Shown here one piece after another: positions 50,354-58,292 of a stretch of 64,000 nt of DNA. The DNA comes from RPQJ01 sp963698735 (lineage in GTDB: Bacteria; Pseudomonadota; Gammaproteobacteria; Steroidobacterales; Steroidobacteraceae): assembly GCA_963698735.1 (NCBI GenBank), contig CAVOSA010000022.1:117896-181895 (forward strand), in the 5' to 3' direction. A program made the translations under genes and the position numbers. The notes beneath the pieces were generated by a model. It did not search any database. It was not told the DNA's origin and saw only the letters and a list, made by a program, of their open reading frames with translations. Positions within the stretch are counted from its first letter, which is position 1; every line of letters begins with the position of its first letter.

Positions 50354-50398
50354 TCGAATCGAAGCGAACGGCCCCTCTGGGGCCGTTTTGCTTTGCGG
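50341..50398 (+). repeat. tRNA-fMet 3'-end/terminator repeat, copy 1 (native)
   Basis: Begins GCCCCCGCTACCATCGAA: the last 13 bases of the tRNA, a short spacer and the terminator. It is the reference for the copies at 55643, 56316 and 63589, all in the same orientation. Confidence 0.9.
50367..50393 (+). terminator. Rho-independent terminator of tRNA-fMet
   Basis: AACGGCCCC and GGGGCCGTT form a 9-bp stem with a TCT loop, then TTGCTTT (the stem ends in TT). The same hairpin is repeated intact at 55667-55687 and 63613-63635 and in degraded form near 56341. Confidence 0.88.
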
Positions 50399-50463
50399 GC
50401 ACTAAGGGCTCCGTCGGGGCTACCGCACGCTCGGCACGACCGGTTCTTGCCACCATCGGTTCG

Positions 50464-50476
50464 CCGGTTTCACATG
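50464..50476 (+). promoter_or_regulatory. Conserved 13-mer upstream of the small-ORF copy 1
   Basis: CCGGTTTCACATG is found 5 bases before the start codon here and, identically and at the same distance, at 63683-63695 before the second copy, although the flanking bases differ. It may be an operator or translation-control element. Confidence 0.4.
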
Positions 50477-50481
50477 ACTCT

Positions 50482-50844
50482 ATGGAATCTCGACCGGCCG
50501 AGGCCGCGCGTCGTAGCCTTGACGAAGTCGCGAAGCGTATGACCGCAGAGCAGCGGCTGGCCGAGTTTCTGTCGCATTGCCAGCTTATGGCTCAGCTTGC
50601 GAATTCGGAGGTTGCCGGCCAGCACCCGCCTCGAAACGCAGTATCGCCGAATGCGCGGCGCCGGGGGTTCAGCGGTTCCATGGCGGCATGGGCCGAGCCG
50701 ACCCGGCCAACGCACGGGCTGTCGCAAAGATATGTCAATCGAATCAACGGATGCCTAGACTGCCGACCCCATCTCCGGCCGTCGGTACGTGTGCCGGTAG
50801 CCCTTCACGGACACCCCGTCTCGGACTCTCCGGGCATGGGCTGA
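50482..50844 (+). CDS. Orphan copy of a small helical protein (TA-like first gene), with unrelated C-terminal extension
   Basis: 120-residue frame. The first 39 residues (MESRPAEAARRSLDEVAKRM then TAEQRLAEFLSHCQLMAQL) match the protein at 63701 at 29 of 39 positions by eye. That relationship ends near residue 45. The remaining ~75 residues are low-quality Arg/Pro-rich sequence, so the original gene was probably about 60 residues long and the frame now reads through a junction. The second gene of the module (possible nucleotidyltransferase, seen at 63870) is absent here; the RND lipoprotein gene follows instead. Probably a remnant. Function unknown. Confidence 0.5.
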   Translation: MESRPAEAARRSLDEVAKRMTAEQRLAEFLSHCQLMAQLANSEVAGQHPPRNAVSPNARRRGFSGSMAAWAEPTRPTHGLSQRYVNRINGCLDCRPHLRPSVRVPVALHGHPVSDSPGMG

Positions 50845-50909
50845 CGCGTCGTGCAACCTTGTGGTCGTCCGGTGAGTCAAAAAAATCGGATCTGGCTGAG
50901 GAATACTGA

Positions 50910-52058
50910 TTGTCGACACAATTCAAAGATGCCTGCCGTGCCGGTGCAGCTGTCGTCATCGCCTATTCCCTGCTGAGTATCGGCGCCTGCAGCAAAGGAA
51001 CCGACGACACGCCCGAGGAGGCGGAGGCGGTTGCGCTGCTGGTTTCTCCCGAAGACCTGGTTACGGTAAGCAACAGTGCGCTCGCGTCCGGGCCTTCTAT
51101 CACTGGGTCCGTCGAAGCGGAGCGTCGCGCCGACTTGCGTGCCGAAGTGTCTGCGGTAGTCCTGTCAGTCCTCAAGGAGAACGGCGATTCGGTCCGCCGC
51201 GGGGATCTGCTCGTGCGTCTCGACCCGAACGCCATCCGCGACAGCCTGACGGCCGCAGAGGCTTCAGCGCGCGCGGCCTCGCAGGCTTTCGAACAGGCGG
51301 AGCGTCAATACCAGCGCATGATCAAGTTGCGCGAGACAGGCATGGTCGCGATACAGCAGCTCGAGGACGCCGAGACTCAGCGCAACAACGCGCAAAGCGA
51401 GCGAGCGGCGGCGCGCACGCGCGAGGTCACCGCGCGCCAGCAAATGGAGCGTACCGAAGTACGTGCACCGTTCGACGGAATTGTCAGCGAGCGGAAGGTT
51501 TCCGCCGGTGACACGGCGTCGGTCGGCAAGGAACTCATGCAGATCATCGATCCGACCAGCCTGCGCTTCGAAGGCCGAGTATCGGCCGACAGCATCGGGC
51601 AGGTGGCCGCGGGTCAACCCGTCAGCTTCCGCATTCAAGGCTTTGCCGATACCGACGTTGCCGGCACGGTGACGCGCGTGAATCCGGCCGCGAACGCCGC
51701 GACCCGCCAGGTCGAGGTTCTGGTGCGCTTCGACGATCCGAAACAGCAGCCCGGCGTGACCGGGTTATATGCCGAGGGGCGCGTCGAGACGCGCAGCGCA
51801 AAGGCGCTTACCGTTCCTGCGGCATCCGTGGTGCGTGAGGGCGACAGCGCCTTCGCATGGCGCGTCAAGAACGGCACCATGCAGAAAGTAAAGCTCGATC
51901 TCGGCGTCCGCGATGCACGCACAGGACAGTACGTCGTCAACGGCGGTCTCGCTGCTGGTGACAGCGTGCTGCGCTATCCGGGCTCGAGCCTGAAGGACGG
52001 ACAACCCGCACGGCTCGCCGGCATGCCGGAGAACACGACCGTGACTGCGGAGCAATAG
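50910..52058 (+). CDS. RND efflux periplasmic adaptor (membrane-fusion) lipoprotein
   Basis: 382 residues from a TTG with GAGGA 8 bases upstream. The signal peptide ends in the lipobox LSIGAC (Cys27). Then follow a biotinyl-lipoyl-like half-motif (RADLRAEVSAVVLSVLKENGDSVRRGDLLVRLD), an alpha-helical hairpin (about residues 110-175), the second lipoyl half (VRAPFDGIVSERKVSAGDTASVGKELMQI) and the beta-barrel/MP domains. It bridges the inner-membrane pump to an outer-membrane channel. The permease gene starts three bases after its stop. No TolC-like gene adjoins, so an outer-membrane partner must be encoded elsewhere. Confidence 0.92.
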   Translation: MSTQFKDACRAGAAVVIAYSLLSIGACSKGTDDTPEEAEAVALLVSPEDLVTVSNSALASGPSITGSVEAERRADLRAEVSAVVLSVLKENGDSVRRGDLLVRLDPNAIRDSLTAAEASARAASQAFEQAERQYQRMIKLRETGMVAIQQLEDAETQRNNAQSERAAARTREVTARQQMERTEVRAPFDGIVSERKVSAGDTASVGKELMQIIDPTSLRFEGRVSADSIGQVAAGQPVSFRIQGFADTDVAGTVTRVNPAANAATRQVEVLVRFDDPKQQPGVTGLYAEGRVETRSAKALTVPAASVVREGDSAFAWRVKNGTMQKVKLDLGVRDARTGQYVVNGGLAAGDSVLRYPGSSLKDGQPARLAGMPENTTVTAEQ

Positions 52059-52061
52059 GTC

Positions 52062-55000
52062 ATGTTCCTGTCCGATTTCAGCATCAAGCAGCCAGTGACC
52101 ACGGTTGCGATCGTCATCGTGCTCATGTGTCTCGGGTTGCTGGCGCTGAAGAATCTGCGTGTCAACCAGATTCCTGACGTCGATCAGCCGGTGATGGTGG
52201 TCAATTTTCCTTATCCGGGCGCATCGCCGGAAACCGTGGAGCGGGAGATCGTCAACCGCGTCGAGAAGGCGCTGCAGAGCATTCCGCAGGTCTACGAGAT
52301 CCGCTCGACGTCCTCGGAAGGCAACGCCCGCATCGTCATCATCTTTGACTTCAAGAAGGAAATGACGGAGGCAGCCGACGAGATCCGCAACGCCATCGCT
52401 TCGGTGCGCTACAAGTTGCCGATCGAGATGCGCGAGCCGGTGCTCTACCGCATCGATCCGTCGGCGCAGCCGATCATGCAGCTGGCGCTGTCGTCGGAAC
52501 GGCAGACTCACGCCGAAATCTCGCGCCTCGCGGAGGACGTGCTAGCGGACCGACTGCGGGGGCTTGACGGTGTCGCCGTGGTCAACGTCGAAGGTTCGTT
52601 GAGGCGCGAGCTGTCGGTGCTGTTGCACGCGGACAAGCTGCGTGAGTTCAACGTTTCGGTGAGCGACGTGGTCAATGCGCTGCGAGCGCAGAACACCACC
52701 GCGCCGGTGGGTCGCGTCAAGGGAGTCCTCGACGAGCAGAACATCCGGCTGGTCGGACGCATCGAATCACCGGCCGAATTCAACGCCGTCGTGGTCAGGC
52801 GCGCTGGCAACGAAATCGTTCGGCTGGGCCAGGTGGCGACCGTTGAGGACGGCTTTGCAGAGCCTGAGACCATCAGCCTGCGCAACGGCCACCCAAACGT
52901 GGGCGTGTCCGTGATCCGCTCGCGCGAGGCGAGCACCGTAAGCGTGGCCGAACTCGTTCGCAAGGAAGTGGCCCAGATCAACAAGACCCTGCCGGAGGGG
53001 ACCCAGCTCGACGTGACCATGGACGGTGGCGAGGATGCCTCCAGCTCGCTGCGCAACGTCGTCGAGGCGCTGATCTTCGGCGCCGTGCTGACGATTTTCG
53101 TCGTGTACGTCTTCCTGAACTCCTGGCGTTCGACGCTGATTACGAGCCTGTCGCTGCCGACCTCGGTCATTGCGGCATTCATTGCGGTGTGGGCCGCAGG
53201 TTTCACGCTGAACTTCATGACTCTGCTGGGACTGTCGCTGGCCATCGGCGTGCTCATCGACGATGCGATCGTGGTGCGTGAGAACATCGTCCGCCACATG
53301 GAGCGCGGCGAGGACCGCGTCACCGCCGCGCGCAACGGCACGGCGGAGATCGGGCTCGCCGTCACCGCGACGACGTTCTCCATCGTGGCGGTATTCGTTC
53401 CGGTGGCATTCATGGGCGGCAGCGCCGGCGAGTGGTTCCGGCCATTCGGCGTCACCGTCGTGAGTTCGGTGCTGGTCAGCCTGCTCATTTCCTTCACGCT
53501 CGACCCGATGCTGTCGGCCTATTGGGGCGATCCGCCCGGCTATGCTCACAGCGAGCGCCGCGGCCTTGGGAAGTATCTGCAGCAATTCAATCGTTGGTTC
53601 GATCATCAGGCAGACCGTTATGGCAGGGTCATTTCCTGGGCCCTGCATCACCGCAAGTGGATGACCGGGATTGCAGTGCTTACCCTGGCATTGGCCCTCG
53701 TGTTGCAAGCCACCGTCGGCGGAAGCGAATTCCTGCCGAAGTCGGACTACGGCATGATAGCGGTCGAAGTACGGACTCCATCGAGCGCCAGTCTCGGATA
53801 CGCCCGCGGCAAGGTCGAGAAGGCAGCGGAGCTCGCGCGCTCGATGCCTGAAACCGTGGCCACCAACACCCGGGTGAACGCAGGCGGCGGCCGCATCTAC
53901 GTGGACATAGGCAAGAGCCGGGACCGCAGCCGATCCGCCGTCGAAGTCGCGGCCGCCTTGCGTGTGCTGCTCAAGCAATTGGTCGGGGCCGAATACGTCG
54001 TGCTCGACGATCTCAACAACGGCGCGCAGAAGCCGGTGCAAATCCAGTTCTACGGCGAGGAGTCGCGCCGTCTCATGGAGATCACCAACGCGTACATGGA
54101 GAAGATGCGTGGCATCCCGGGGGCCGTGGATGTGGGCCTCTCCGAACAGGAGCCCAAGGACGAACTCCGCATCGAGCTCGATCGCGGATTGGCCAACCAG
54201 CTCGGGATCTCCATGAGTGATGCCGCGCAGGCCTTGCGGGTGGCGTTCGCCGGAGTGGAGGTCGGCGACTGGGTAGACCCGGTGGGCGAATCGCGCGACG
54301 TCGCGGTACGCCTGCGCGCCGAAGATCGGGTTACGGCCAGCAATATCGAGCACCTCCCCGTCGCGGTGGCCGGCACCAGCATGATGGTGCCGCTCGAGCA
54401 GATCGCGACCGTCACGCTCGACAAGGGGCCGGCGCGGATCCAGCATCTGGATGGCAGGCGCACGGTTACTGTCTCCGCAAACGTTGAAGGGCGCGCTGCG
54501 GGCGAAGTCACCGCCGATGCCATGAAGATCGCGAAAGCCATCGAGTTTCCGAACGGTTACGGCCTGACCCTGGGTGGCGCTTCGCGCGACCAGGCTGAGA
54601 TATTCAGCGAGATGCTCACTGCGCTCGTCCTCGGCATCGGCGTCATGTACCTGGTGCTGGTCATGCAGTTCGGCTCCTTTACCGCGCCTTTGCCAGTGAT
54701 GTTGTCCCTGCCGCTGTCGCTGATCGGCGTGGTGCTAGCGCTGCTCGTGACTGGTGGAACGCTCAACCTGATGAGCTTGATCGGCGTCATCATGCTGATG
54801 GGGCTGGTCGCAAAAAACGCCATCCTGCTGCTCGACTGCGCACGCAGGGAAGAGGCCCAGGGCGTCGATCGCGAGGAGGCGTTGATGCACGCGGGCCGCA
54901 TGCGACTGCGCCCGATCCTGATGACTACGTTCGCGCTCGTCGCGGGCATGGTGCCGGTGGCGATCGGGCTGGGCGAAGGCGGTGAATTCTATCGGCCGAT

Positions 55001-55361
55001 GGCGGTGGCCATCATCGGTGGGGTCCTTACCTCGACCGCGCTCACGTTGCTGGTGATCCCGAGCTTCTACGACAGCATAGAGATTGCGAGCGAGCGAGCG
55101 AAGCTCAAGTTCAGGGCGCGCGCAGCGTTGGGCAATCCGCTCGTGGCTTTCGTCGTGACGTTTGTCGAAGGCTTGCTGACCCTGACGTTGCTGCGTTTCC
55201 TGTATCGCGCGGCGCGTTGGCTGCTCAATCTCGCACCTGCCGAGCATCCGGTGGAGCGTGCGGCACGACTGAAGGGTTTCGCAGTTGCGGAGGGGTTTGA
55301 GGCCTATCCGGCGCCATGGCAGCGGCAGCGCGGCACCTTGACCCTGGCCACCAGCGGTTGA
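52062..55361 (+). CDS. RND-family efflux permease (AcrB/MexF-like)
   Basis: 1099 residues. It begins MFLSDFSIKQPVTTVAIVIVL with the first membrane helix, followed by the porter segment VNFPYPGASPETVEREIVNRVEKAL. The proton-relay residues are present: the Asp pair in helix 4 (LAIGVLIDDAIVVRENIVRH) and the Lys in helix 10 (GLVAKNAILLLD). Two large periplasmic loops are conserved in position. The C-terminus carries about 60 residues more than typical ~1040-residue pumps after the last core helix, including an additional hydrophobic stretch (NPLVAFVVTFVEGLLTLTLLRFLY). The substrate cannot be inferred. It lies in the first cassette after tRNA-fMet. Confidence 0.93.
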   Translation: MFLSDFSIKQPVTTVAIVIVLMCLGLLALKNLRVNQIPDVDQPVMVVNFPYPGASPETVEREIVNRVEKALQSIPQVYEIRSTSSEGNARIVIIFDFKKEMTEAADEIRNAIASVRYKLPIEMREPVLYRIDPSAQPIMQLALSSERQTHAEISRLAEDVLADRLRGLDGVAVVNVEGSLRRELSVLLHADKLREFNVSVSDVVNALRAQNTTAPVGRVKGVLDEQNIRLVGRIESPAEFNAVVVRRAGNEIVRLGQVATVEDGFAEPETISLRNGHPNVGVSVIRSREASTVSVAELVRKEVAQINKTLPEGTQLDVTMDGGEDASSSLRNVVEALIFGAVLTIFVVYVFLNSWRSTLITSLSLPTSVIAAFIAVWAAGFTLNFMTLLGLSLAIGVLIDDAIVVRENIVRHMERGEDRVTAARNGTAEIGLAVTATTFSIVAVFVPVAFMGGSAGEWFRPFGVTVVSSVLVSLLISFTLDPMLSAYWGDPPGYAHSERRGLGKYLQQFNRWFDHQADRYGRVISWALHHRKWMTGIAVLTLALALVLQATVGGSEFLPKSDYGMIAVEVRTPSSASLGYARGKVEKAAELARSMPETVATNTRVNAGGGRIYVDIGKSRDRSRSAVEVAAALRVLLKQLVGAEYVVLDDLNNGAQKPVQIQFYGEESRRLMEITNAYMEKMRGIPGAVDVGLSEQEPKDELRIELDRGLANQLGISMSDAAQALRVAFAGVEVGDWVDPVGESRDVAVRLRAEDRVTASNIEHLPVAVAGTSMMVPLEQIATVTLDKGPARIQHLDGRRTVTVSANVEGRAAGEVTADAMKIAKAIEFPNGYGLTLGGASRDQAEIFSEMLTALVLGIGVMYLVLVMQFGSFTAPLPVMLSLPLSLIGVVLALLVTGGTLNLMSLIGVIMLMGLVAKNAILLLDCARREEAQGVDREEALMHAGRMRLRPILMTTFALVAGMVPVAIGLGEGGEFYRPMAVAIIGGVLTSTALTLLVIPSFYDSIEIASERAKLKFRARAALGNPLVAFVVTFVEGLLTLTLLRFLYRAARWLLNLAPAEHPVERAARLKGFAVAEGFEAYPAPWQRQRGTLTLATSG

Positions 55362-55642
55362 AGGTAATCGCGGACGTGCCACTCGAGCGGCCCGATCGGT
55401 ATGGGCGCAGGGAGCCAGGATCGAACCTGTAGGCCGCCAGCCTCCCGGGGGTTCCGTGGCATCGGTAACCAGCCTTGATGTACAGGTGACCATCAGCGGG
55501 CCTTCGAGGTTGACGGCATCGGGTGCGCGCCAGCTAACAGCCCGAGTTGGTTCGCTGCAGCGAGACCTGCTGCAGTGCGCTAATTGCTTGATAGTTCTAC
55601 AGAGTGTTGTCTCAGCAACGGTGTTGCTTGGACCGGTAGCAG

Positions 55643-55700
55643 GCCCCCGCTACCATCGAATCGAAGCAAACGGCCCCTCTGGGGCCGTTTTGCTTTGCGG
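55643..55700 (+). repeat. tRNA-fMet 3'-end/terminator repeat, copy 2
   Basis: 58 bases identical to 50341-50398 except one (GCAAACGG for GCGAACGG). The rest of the tRNA is missing: upstream bases differ and read GACCGGTAGCAG, which makes a GGTAGC/GCTACC inverted pair with the repeat. It sits six bases from the end of hicB. Confidence 0.92.
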
Positions 55701-55706
55701 AGCCTG

Positions 55707-56108
55707 TCAGGTTCGGCGCATCGCCTCGAGCGCCGCCTTGGTCAGGAAGCCGCTGCGGGTTTCGCCGTGTGCGCGTGCATGCTCGTCGATCTGCTTGAGC
55801 AAACGGCCGGGAACCGTGATGTTGATCTTCTCGGCAGGGCCGAAGAATCGCTCCACCGGCACATCGACGATTCCCCACGTCCAGCCCTTGTATTCACGAT
55901 CTGCCTGCCAGTCGCTCATCGGCTTCGGACGCGGCATCGCCTTGCCATCCTCGGCCAACAGTTCGCAGTGAGCTTCAATGGCCTCGCGGACGTTGTCGAA
56001 GGCCTCTTCCACCGTATCACCGGCGCTGAAGCAGCCGGGAAGATCGGGAACGACAGCGCCGAAGACTGTCCTTCGCGTCCCAGGTTCAATGGCAATGGTA
56101 AATTTCAT
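55707..56108 (-). CDS. hicB: HicB-family antitoxin
   Basis: 133 residues. The N-terminal HicB domain reads IAIEPGTRRTVFGAVVPDLPGCFSAGDTVEEAFDNVREAIEAH, the classic partial RNase H-like fold with PDLPGCFSAGDT. The C-terminal ribbon-helix-helix (KINITVPGRLLKQIDEHARAHGETRSGFLTKAALEAM) binds the operator. It normally neutralises and autoregulates with HicA encoded immediately upstream. Here only a collapsed hicA remnant precedes it, one base before the ATG at 56108. It lies between tRNA-tail repeats 2 and 3. Confidence 0.92.
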   Translation of the reverse strand: MKFTIAIEPGTRRTVFGAVVPDLPGCFSAGDTVEEAFDNVREAIEAHCELLAEDGKAMPRPKPMSDWQADREYKGWTWGIVDVPVERFFGPAEKINITVPGRLLKQIDEHARAHGETRSGFLTKAALEAMRRT

Positions 56109-56109
56109 C

Positions 56110-56199
56110 TTAGGCCTGCGGGACGAGCCGCAGCCCCGAGCGCACGGGGGGGGGGGGGGGGGGCTGCTCGAGTTCGCGGATGAGGGCGGCACTCTTCAA
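56110..56199 (-). pseudogene. hicA: hicA mRNA-interferase remnant collapsed around an 18-base homopolymer
   Basis: Minus-strand frame of 29 codons: LKSAALIRELEQ, the recognisable HicA N-terminus (usually MKSxxLIRxLE), then six Pro codons made by an 18-C run (G run at 56146-56163), then VRSGLRLVPQA and a stop just before hicB. The central double-stranded-RNA-binding-like body with the catalytic His (normally GSHH) is missing. Either a real deletion/slippage product or an assembly join through a low-complexity tract. Confidence 0.55.
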
Positions 56200-56315
56200 G
56201 GTAGGTGTTGTAACCACCAGACCTCTTATCGATCAACACTATACCCACTGCTCATGCGCAGGGGCTCCGGTCAACGCAGCCTCAGGCTGTAGATAGTTGC
56301 CCGGAGCGGTAGCAC

Positions 56316-56372
56316 GCTCCCGCTACCAACGCATTCGAAGCGAATGCCCCCTCTGGAGCCGTCTTGCTTTTA
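56316..56372 (+). repeat. tRNA-fMet 3'-end/terminator repeat, copy 3 (diverged)
   Basis: GCTCCCGCTACCAACGCATT followed by a diverged version of the terminator (CCCCTCTGGAGCC). It shares with copy 2 the upstream GGTAGCA and the GGTAGC/GCTACC inverted pair, so copies 2 and 3 are closer to each other upstream than to the native tRNA. Confidence 0.75.
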
Positions 56373-56470
56373 AGCAACGTTCCATCCATCCGCCCGCCGC
56401 ATCTGTCGGGTCGGCACCGGCGCGCGTACCTGCAACTTTCCGACCTCGCCGCACGCGAGACAGCGCACCG

Positions 56471-56881
56471 TTATCGGCAGGCGTCGCGCACCCTGGCCCA
56501 CGGAGTGAACAGTAGCCAGCGGCGCAATGCGAAATTGGCCAGGAACGTGAAACCGGCCGCAACAATCTTCGCAACGAGGTAATGGAAGCCGAAACGTGAG
56601 ACGCCGATGTAGATGATGCCCAGGTTGATCGTGAGCCCGACGAGCCCGACTGCCAGGAAGACGGCGAATTCGTTCCGGGCGCTCCCCAGGCGCCGGAACC
56701 CGAAGATGCGGCTGACCGAGGCCCAGTAGACGAATGCGGTGCCGCTGAGGAAGGAGATTGCCGCGGCCGCAAGGTACGGGACGCCGATGATCGAGGCCTG
56801 CAGCCAAAGCAGCGAGACGTCGAGTGCGAGAGCTGCGGCTGATGCGCCGAGGTAACGAATTAGTTCGCGAGCGAGTCGCAT
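56471..56881 (-). CDS. GtrA-family small membrane protein
   Basis: 136 residues with four membrane helices (about residues 8-28, 33-55, 72-94 and 100-120). The typical GtrA elements are ARELIRYLGASAAALALDVSLLWL and the last-helix end AAGFTFLANFALRRWLLF. GtrA proteins assist flipping of polyprenyl-phosphate-linked sugars across the inner membrane. Divergent from the epimerase / phosphoribosyltransferase genes, which would supply a polyprenyl-phosphate sugar. The ATG at 56881 is chosen; further in-frame codons upstream lack a start signal. Confidence 0.88.
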   Translation of the reverse strand: MRLARELIRYLGASAAALALDVSLLWLQASIIGVPYLAAAAISFLSGTAFVYWASVSRIFGFRRLGSARNEFAVFLAVGLVGLTINLGIIYIGVSRFGFHYLVAKIVAAGFTFLANFALRRWLLFTPWARVRDACR

Positions 56882-57248
56882 GATCGCTTCATTCTCGGTC
56901 TGCCCTTCGTAAGGAGCAATCGTGTCGCGGGAGCGTGGCGGATTCGCTTTCCGTCCGGCTCGTGTTGCACAGGCCAGCGCGACTCGCGGCTCATGGCGAG
57001 TGCAATGGTAGAACTGGCCATCGCGGGTCACAAACCGCCGTTGGGGTCAGTGACAAGTGCATGTCGTCATTGGGGCTGCAGATATTCTGGCGCCTGCGGC
57101 TGCTAATCACGAAAGCTCGCGGGAACGGCGGGGCCGGCGCGCCGTACGCGCTTGTCCCGATGCTTGCCGAAACGCAGCGCGTCATGCTGCTTTGGCAGCT
57201 GATTACCCCGGCTGGCCAGATGTCAGATCGCTTACTCGACGGCGTTTC
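56882..57248. other. Divergent intergenic region without a recognised gene
   Basis: 367 bp between the GtrA gene (minus) and the epimerase gene (plus). No convincing coding frame, tRNA or terminator was seen. It presumably holds both promoters, but no good -35/-10 pair stood out. Confidence 0.5.
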
Positions 57249-58292
57249 ATGACCTCGCGACGTTATCTCGTCACCGGCGGAGCCGGCTTTCTCGGCATCA
57301 ACCTCTGCCGCGACCTGCTGGCCGGCGGGAGTCGCGTGCGGTCGCTCGACATCGCCGAGTTCGCGTACCCGGAGCGATCGGCTGTCGAAGTCATCGACGG
57401 GGACATCCGCGATGGCGCGACGGTCGACCGCGCGATGCAGGGCGTCGACGTGGTGGTGCATTGCGCGGCAGCCTTGCCGCTGGCTCCCGCCCCGGCGATC
57501 CTCTCGACGGCCGTCAAGGGCACCCAGCTGCTTCTCGAGAGCGCGCTCGCCCGGGGTGTCTCGCGCTTCATATTCATCTCCTCGACCGCGGTCTACGGCA
57601 TCCCGGATCACGTGCCGCTCGTGGAGACCGACCCGACGCGGGGCGTCGGCCCCTACGGCGAATCGAAGATCGAAGCCGAAGCGCTGTGCAGCAGCTTCCG
57701 CGCGCAGGGTCTCTGCACGAGCGTGCTGCGCCCCAAGACCTTCGTCGGGCCGGAGCGTCTCGGCGTGTTCGAGCTGCTCTACGAGTGGGCCAATGAAGGG
57801 CGGCACTTCCCGCTGATCGGCTCCGGCAATAACCGCTACCAGTTGCTCGACGTCGCTGACCTCTGCCAGGCGATCGGGTTGTGCGCGAACCGGGAACCCG
57901 AGGCGGTCAACGACACGTTCAACGTAGGCGCGAAGGTCTTCGCCACGATGCGCGAGAACGTCCAGACGGTTCTGGACCGCGCCGGGCACGGACGGCGGGC
58001 GATCGCGTTCCCCGAGCGGCCGGCTGTCGCCGCGCTCAGGATCCTGAACGCGCTGCACCTGTCGCCGATGTACCGCTGGATCTACGAGACCGCCGCCGAG
58101 GACAGCTTCGTGTCGATCGAGCGGATCGAGCGCAAGCTCGGCTTTCAACCGCGCTACTCGAACCGCGACGCACTCGTGCGTAACTACGACTGGTACGTCG
58201 CGCATCGCGACGAGATCAGGACGGCGACAGGGACGACGCATCGCGTGCGGTGGAGGAAAGGGGTGCTGCAGCTTGTCAAACACCTTTTCTGA
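57249..58292 (+). CDS. NAD-dependent epimerase/dehydratase (extended SDR)
   Basis: 347 residues. Rossmann motif VTGGAGFLGINLCRDLL near the N-terminus, then DGDIRD, VVHCAAALP, and the active site as SSTAVYG with YGESKIEAEAL (Tyr-x-x-x-Lys). The fold is that of UDP-glucose 4-epimerase-like sugar-nucleotide enzymes. The C-terminal part (YRWIYETAAEDSFVSIERIERKLGFQPRYSNRDAL) is typical of the extended class. The next gene begins inside its last 20 bases, so the two are coupled. The actual sugar is not inferable. Confidence 0.9.
   Translation: MTSRRYLVTGGAGFLGINLCRDLLAGGSRVRSLDIAEFAYPERSAVEVIDGDIRDGATVDRAMQGVDVVVHCAAALPLAPAPAILSTAVKGTQLLLESALARGVSRFIFISSTAVYGIPDHVPLVETDPTRGVGPYGESKIEAEALCSSFRAQGLCTSVLRPKTFVGPERLGVFELLYEWANEGRHFPLIGSGNNRYQLLDVADLCQAIGLCANREPEAVNDTFNVGAKVFATMRENVQTVLDRAGHGRRAIAFPERPAVAALRILNALHLSPMYRWIYETAAEDSFVSIERIERKLGFQPRYSNRDALVRNYDWYVAHRDEIRTATGTTHRVRWRKGVLQLVKHLF

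Noticed and set aside
55400..55435. Reverse-strand T-arm-like sequence (GGTTCGATCCTGG) suggesting a tRNA fragment
   Set aside because: No acceptor, anticodon or D arm could be assembled around it; at most a decayed piece.
55456..55971. 171-codon plus-strand frame
   Set aside because: Runs through repeat copy 2 and antisense to hicB; no family features.
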